Below the pieces are notes generated by a model. That model had not been told where the DNA came from. It saw only the letters and a program-made list of their open reading frames with translations, and ran no database searches. This document shows positions 60,191 through 64,000 of a stretch of DNA of 64,000 nt, in pieces. Source of the stretch: Rhodocyclales bacterium (lineage in GTDB: Bacteria; Pseudomonadota; Gammaproteobacteria; Burkholderiales; Rhodocyclaceae); contig JAPLQY010000073.1 in NCBI GenBank assembly GCA_026399475.1, forward strand, positions 1 to 64,000, given 5' to 3'. Numbering within the stretch: the stretch's first letter is position 1; each line of letters opens with the position of its first letter. The translations under genes and the position numbers were made by a program.

Positions 60191-61720
60191 TCAGGCCTTG
60201 CGGCGTGGCGTCGGGGCGCGCTTTCGGGGCGCGGGCTTGGCGGTCTTCGCGCCGGTCTCCCTCGCACCAGACGCCACGGTTTTGGCCGAAGCACCGCCGC
60301 TCGTACGTCCGCGCGTCGCCCGCGGCAGGATCGCAGTTTCAAGTTCCTTGAGCGCGTCTTCGGCATACACCGCCAGACGCTGCATGCTCGGCAGCGAGGA
60401 GTGGCAGCCGGTGAAGCCGAAGTTCATCGAGCCCGCATAGCTCTGGCAGGTGATGTTGAGCGCCTGTCCGTGGGTGACGATGGAGGCCGGGTAGGTCGCC
60501 ATCAGTTCGGCGCCGCGGAAGTAGAGAAGCTTGTCCGGCCCCGGAACGTTGGAGATGGTGATATTGAACATCGGTCGCATACGTCCGCCGATGCCCGTCA
60601 GCAGCGTGATGATGGTTGGCGCCATGAGCAGTATCGTGTATTGGAGCATGGCCTGCTTCGGCAGGCTCTGGACATGCTCCTTGGCATGGCGGACCGAGTT
60701 GCGAATCGCCTCCAGGCGCGCCTTGGCATCGTCGATGTCGGTGCCCAGCGTGGCGATGATGAAGGTGATCGCATTGCCGCTGCCCTCGTCATCCCTGGGG
60801 CGCACCGAGACCGGAATGCCCGTGGTCAGGGACTGTTCCGGCAGACTGTCGCGCTCCTGCAGAAAGCTGCGCAGCGCGCCGCCACAAATCGCCAGCACCA
60901 CGTCGTTGAGTGTGCAATCTGCGGCCTTGGCCAGAGTGCGCATGCGCTCCATGGAGAACTGCTGCGTGGCAAAACGCCGCTTCTCGCGCACCCGCCCGTT
61001 AAGCACTGAACGCGGCGCGGCAAAGGGCACGATCAGGCCCTCGCCGGGATCACCGACGCGCTTGAGCATTTTGGCAAAGGCTGCAATCAGTTGCGGCACC
61101 GTCTGTGCCTGGCCGCGCAGCGCCTGAACTGCCGCGGCCGCCGCATTGGCGACGGTCGGCAACGGGTTCTCTCGCCCGACCCGCGCCGCCAGCTCCGGAC
61201 CCGACGCCCAGAACGGCGGAAGCTTGAGGCTCCTGGCGCGGTCGGGCGACATCGCCCGCTGCAGCAGCTTCATTCCACTCACCCCGTCGATCAGTGAATG
61301 GTGCATCTTGATGAACAGTGCGAAGCGGTCGGCCTCGAGCCCCTCGATGATGGTGCACTCCCAGGGTGGGCGGCTCAGATCGAGCGGCGTGCTTTGCAGG
61401 CGGCCGACCAGTTCGCCCAGCTCGCGCTCGCCGCCCGGCCAGGGCAACGCCGCGTGCCGCACGTGGTATTCGAGGTCGATGTCATCGTCCTCGATCCAGA
61501 CGGGAACGGGGTTCTTGTTGAAGGCGTACTTCAGGCGACGGTTCCACGGGGCGGAGAACTCGCGGTGGCTGCGGAACTCGGTCATCAACTGGCGCATGAA
61601 GTCCCTCGGCGCGCCCTCGGGCAGGCGAAACTCAAGCAACCCGCCAACATGGTTTGGAGTGGCGCGCGACTCGGTGAACAACCAGGCGGAATCGAGCGGA
61701 TTCAGACGAACGGAAGTCAT
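60191..61720 (-). CDS. Wax ester synthase/diacylglycerol acyltransferase (WS/DGAT family)
   Basis: O-acyltransferase of the bacterial WS/DGAT family, forming wax esters or triacylglycerol from acyl-CoA. From the ATG at 61720 the protein is 509 residues. The catalytic HH-x3-DG is seen as MHHSLIDGVSG (about residue 134), with NVPGP-type segment ITISNVPGPDKL near 390. A C-terminal tail of about 45 residues is rich in Ala, Lys, Arg and Pro (AKPAPRKRAPTPRRKA), which is not part of the usual enzyme. Confidence 0.88.
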   Translation of the reverse strand: MTSVRLNPLDSAWLFTESRATPNHVGGLLEFRLPEGAPRDFMRQLMTEFRSHREFSAPWNRRLKYAFNKNPVPVWIEDDDIDLEYHVRHAALPWPGGERELGELVGRLQSTPLDLSRPPWECTIIEGLEADRFALFIKMHHSLIDGVSGMKLLQRAMSPDRARSLKLPPFWASGPELAARVGRENPLPTVANAAAAAVQALRGQAQTVPQLIAAFAKMLKRVGDPGEGLIVPFAAPRSVLNGRVREKRRFATQQFSMERMRTLAKAADCTLNDVVLAICGGALRSFLQERDSLPEQSLTTGIPVSVRPRDDEGSGNAITFIIATLGTDIDDAKARLEAIRNSVRHAKEHVQSLPKQAMLQYTILLMAPTIITLLTGIGGRMRPMFNITISNVPGPDKLLYFRGAELMATYPASIVTHGQALNITCQSYAGSMNFGFTGCHSSLPSMQRLAVYAEDALKELETAILPRATRGRTSGGASAKTVASGARETGAKTAKPAPRKRAPTPRRKA

Positions 61721-61801
61721 GGTGTCAGCCCTCGGGCAGAATAACGAACGCACACCATAGCCGATTTTGCAAAACACGGCGCACGGTGGTTCTCCGTGGA
61801 C

Positions 61802-63409
61802 TCACGGCGTGCGCCTGGCGGCCGGCGGCACCGAACTCATGATGTGCTCGGCCAGGGCCGTGATGGTCAGGCTGGGATTGACGCCTGGATTAGCCGGCAT
61901 GATCGAACCGTCGCAGATGATCAGGTTGCGGTAGCCAAAGGCCCGGCCGTCGCCGTCGACTACACCGGTCGTCTCATCGCTGCCGATCACCGCGCCGCCG
62001 AGAATGTGGGCCGTGGTGGGTATGTTGGCCAGCGCCTCGGGTACCATGCTTTGGGCAATTCCCCCTGTGCGTTCGGCGAGCCAGGCCGCTGCGGCGTTGC
62101 CCTCGGCGATGAAGGTCGGGTTGGGCATGCCGGCGTCCTGCTGCGTGCCGAGCCTGAGCCTGCCGAACAGGCCGCGCCGGGCGACGAAGGCGATGGCGTT
62201 GTCGCGGCTTTGCATGACCAGCAGGATCAGGCTGCGCCGCCCCCAGTGCAGCGGCGACATGGATTTGAGGAAGCGCCACGGGTGGCGCAGGACCTGCCCG
62301 AGCAGCAGCCAGGGGCGCGTCAAGCGGCTGCCTTCGCCGGTCAGCAGGGTGAAGAAGAACTTCATGAAGTCGCCCTTGTCGCCGTAGGTGACGAGTTCGA
62401 TGTGGGTGTCGTGGCCGAGGTGCACGCTGGCGCTGATCGAGACATCGTAGGCCGGTCGCAGCGTGTCGTCCGGCAGGGTGACGGCGAGGATCGATTCGCT
62501 GTTGGTGCGCACCAGGTGCCCCAGCCGGTCACTCAGGCGCGGCAGGCCGCCGTCGTGCTTGCAGCGCGCCAGCAAGGTGTTGGTGCCGAGCGCGCCGGCG
62601 GCGAGCACCACACCCTTCGCCCGCAGGGTACGCGGTCGCCTGGCGAACCAGGCACCGGGATAAACGGTGTCGACGGCGTAGCCGGTCTCGCCCGTGCCGC
62701 CGTCGAGCGGCCGGATGTCGCGCACCTCGCTCTGGTCGAAAATCCCGACGCCGAGTTTTTCTGCGAACCAAAGGTAGTTCTTGACCAGCGTGTTCTTGGC
62801 TCCCACGCCGCAACCGGCGGTGCAGCCTCCGCAGCGCGTGCATCCGGTGCGCGCCGACCCGCTGCCGCCGAAATAAGGATCGGCCACGGTCACGCCGGGC
62901 TCGCCGAAAAACACGCCGCAGGGCGTACGGGTAAAGCTGTCGGCGGCGCCGAAATGTTCGCCGAGTTCCTTCAGCAGCATCTGGCCGTCGCTGGCCCAGG
63001 GCACGGTTTGCACCCCCAGCATGCGCTCGGCCGTGTCGTAGTGCGGCTGCAGCACGGCATGCCAGTCTGCCAGCCCGGCCCACTGCGGATGGGCGACGAA
63101 GGACGGCTTGGCGCGGTAGAGCGTGTTGGCATAGACCAGGCTGCCGCCGCCCACCCCGGCACCCGAAGCGATGAAGATGTCCTTGAAGATCGAGACGCGC
63201 GAAATGCCGCGCAGTCCCAGCGCTGGCGCCCAGAAGGTGCGGCGCAGGTTCCAGGTCGATTGCGGAAAGTCCTCGTCCCGCATGCGCGGACCGGTTTCCA
63301 ACACGGCGACCGAATAGCCCTTCTCGGCCAGGCGCAGCGCGGCGACGCTGCCGCCGAAGCCGGAGCCGACGACGATCCAGTCGTAGTCGAAGGTGGCATC
63401 GCCGGCCAT
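61802..63409 (-). CDS. GMC-family oxidoreductase, cholesterol-oxidase-like
   Basis: A 535-residue FAD-dependent oxidoreductase. The FAD motif VVGSGFGGS lies at residues 13-21, the C-terminal GMC segment is GVNPSLTITALAEHI (about 510-524), and GVGGGSLVYANTL is typical of the cholesterol-oxidase branch. A cysteine cluster, GCTRCGGCTAGC (about 186-197), recurs in this branch and might hold an iron-sulfur centre. No signal peptide. Substrate probably a sterol or long-chain alcohol; unproven. It follows the DUF1254 gene by 7 bases. Confidence 0.82.
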   Translation of the reverse strand: MAGDATFDYDWIVVGSGFGGSVAALRLAEKGYSVAVLETGPRMRDEDFPQSTWNLRRTFWAPALGLRGISRVSIFKDIFIASGAGVGGGSLVYANTLYRAKPSFVAHPQWAGLADWHAVLQPHYDTAERMLGVQTVPWASDGQMLLKELGEHFGAADSFTRTPCGVFFGEPGVTVADPYFGGSGSARTGCTRCGGCTAGCGVGAKNTLVKNYLWFAEKLGVGIFDQSEVRDIRPLDGGTGETGYAVDTVYPGAWFARRPRTLRAKGVVLAAGALGTNTLLARCKHDGGLPRLSDRLGHLVRTNSESILAVTLPDDTLRPAYDVSISASVHLGHDTHIELVTYGDKGDFMKFFFTLLTGEGSRLTRPWLLLGQVLRHPWRFLKSMSPLHWGRRSLILLVMQSRDNAIAFVARRGLFGRLRLGTQQDAGMPNPTFIAEGNAAAAWLAERTGGIAQSMVPEALANIPTTAHILGGAVIGSDETTGVVDGDGRAFGYRNLIICDGSIMPANPGVNPSLTITALAEHIMSSVPPAARRTP

Positions 63410-63416
63410 CGTCGGC

Positions 63417-64000
63417 TCAGCCGACGCGCCGCAGCACCGGCGGGTCGTAGCGCTGCTCGACGATCTCGGGCGCCGGCATGTAGTTGCGCATGGTCAGGTT
63501 GAAGTTGCCCTGCTTCGGCGCCGGCAGCCAGTTGGCGACCTTGTCCTCGGAGGGACGCTCGGCCTGGATGTAAATGCGCAGACCGCCGTCGGCATCGAAC
63601 TTGAGACCCTTCATGTTCTCGCGGATGGCCCAGCGATTGGCGTCGTTCACCACCAGGTTGAAGTCCTGGTACATGGTGATCGACCAGAAGGCCTCGACCT
63701 TGGGGAACTGGTCCTTGCGCATGTAAAGCTCGTAGACGCCCTTGCTGCTGAGCCGCTCGCCGTTCTGGTCGAGCGAGGCCCAGAGGTAGGTGCACTCGTA
63801 AGGCGGGTGGGCGACGATGCCCCAAAGCGACTGCCATGCCGCGCGCATCAGGTAGTCGGTGGTCTTCGCCTGGCCGATGTTGGTCGGAAAATAGAACCAG
63901 CCGTTGACGGAACGTGCCCAGGGCCGCTCGACGTGGGCGCGCAGGGTGCGCAGGCCGTCGCGCGCGGCGCGTGCCAGTCCGCGATTGGTGTCGGGATCGT
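63417..64000 (-). CDS. DUF1254/DUF1214-family protein, partial (5' end outside window)
   Basis: The reverse strand is open from the stop at 63417 to the window edge, well beyond the internal ATG at 63848; sequence such as RPWARSVNGWFYFPTNIG upstream of that ATG fits the family. The visible 190-odd residues form the C-terminal DUF1214 domain (YLWASLDQNGERLSSKG, FWSITMYQDFN, ending LRRVG). Members are often exported and adjacent to lipid or steroid genes; their activity is unknown. Confidence 0.85.
   Translation of the reverse strand, partial: DPDTNRGLARAARDGLRTLRAHVERPWARSVNGWFYFPTNIGQAKTTDYLMRAAWQSLWGIVAHPPYECTYLWASLDQNGERLSSKGVYELYMRKDQFPKVEAFWSITMYQDFNLVVNDANRWAIRENMKGLKFDADGGLRIYIQAERPSEDKVANWLPAPKQGNFNLTMRNYMPAPEIVEQRYDPPVLRRVG

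Overview
The window is a GC-rich, gene-dense chromosomal segment of a betaproteobacterium, most likely in or near Rhodocyclales. This is inferred from gene order and protein character, because no rRNA is present. Diagnostic blocks are tpiA-secG-tRNA-Leu-nuoA...F, glmM-folP-ftsH-rlmE/yhbY-DUF4149-greA-carB-carA, dapB-bamE/fur, nadK-recN/hrcA-hemH and grpE-dnaK-dnaJ. All are standard housekeeping neighbourhoods. The lifestyle suggested is facultative: complex I, a quinol:fumarate reductase behind an FNR-type site, and a di-haem peroxidase.

Left part (1-13.4 kb): the start of a complex I operon runs leftward and nuoF is cut by the window edge. Divergently, a rightward frdABCD operon is followed by an unusual UbiE-like methyltransferase and an unrecognised helical protein. 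A three-gene periplasmic set follows: amidohydrolase, YtkA-like protein and MauG/CcpA-type di-haem peroxidase. Between nuoA and nuoB lie a 20-bp perfect GC palindrome and a G-quadruplex-type run.

Phosphate block (13.2-24.2 kb): pstSCAB runs leftward. Divergent from pstS is a tightly overlapping operon: olsA and olsB (ornithine lipid), GT4, dgkA, GT4 and a PlcP-type phospholipase C. A CYTH-CHAD protein follows behind its own good Pho box. Read together this is a phosphate-starvation lipid-remodelling locus: PlcP releases diacylglycerol, the GT4 enzymes would make glycolipids, DgkA recycles diacylglycerol, and OlsA/B make phosphorus-free ornithine lipids.

Variable middle (24.2-32.6 kb): a CorA protein with an MgtE-N-like N-terminal region, small hypotheticals, a chemoreceptor remnant, a hybrid histidine kinase, an M14 peptidase with an alpha/beta hydrolase, several tiny ORFs and a SixA-type phosphatase. 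Housekeeping genes then run from glmM to hemH (32.6-51.3 kb). A small accessory island (51.4-55.3 kb) holds a secreted TPR-CHAT protein flanked by imperfect direct repeats and a MntA/HepT toxin-antitoxin pair. The heat-shock operon grpE-dnaK-dnaJ follows a strong sigma-32 promoter. The right edge carries a wax-ester-synthase-like enzyme, a GMC oxidoreductase and a DUF1254-type protein.

The most unusual signal is a family of inverted arms built from tandem heptamers GTGAAAN, seen at four places (34.85, 45.92, 56.54 and 58.60 kb). Three are short and empty. The fourth, between dnaK and dnaJ, encloses a four-helix-bundle (23S-IVS/Avd-like) protein whose GTG start lies inside the left arm. At three sites the arm supplies the stop codon of the neighbouring gene. 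This looks like an undescribed mobile or selfish element family with a carrier copy and empty derivatives.
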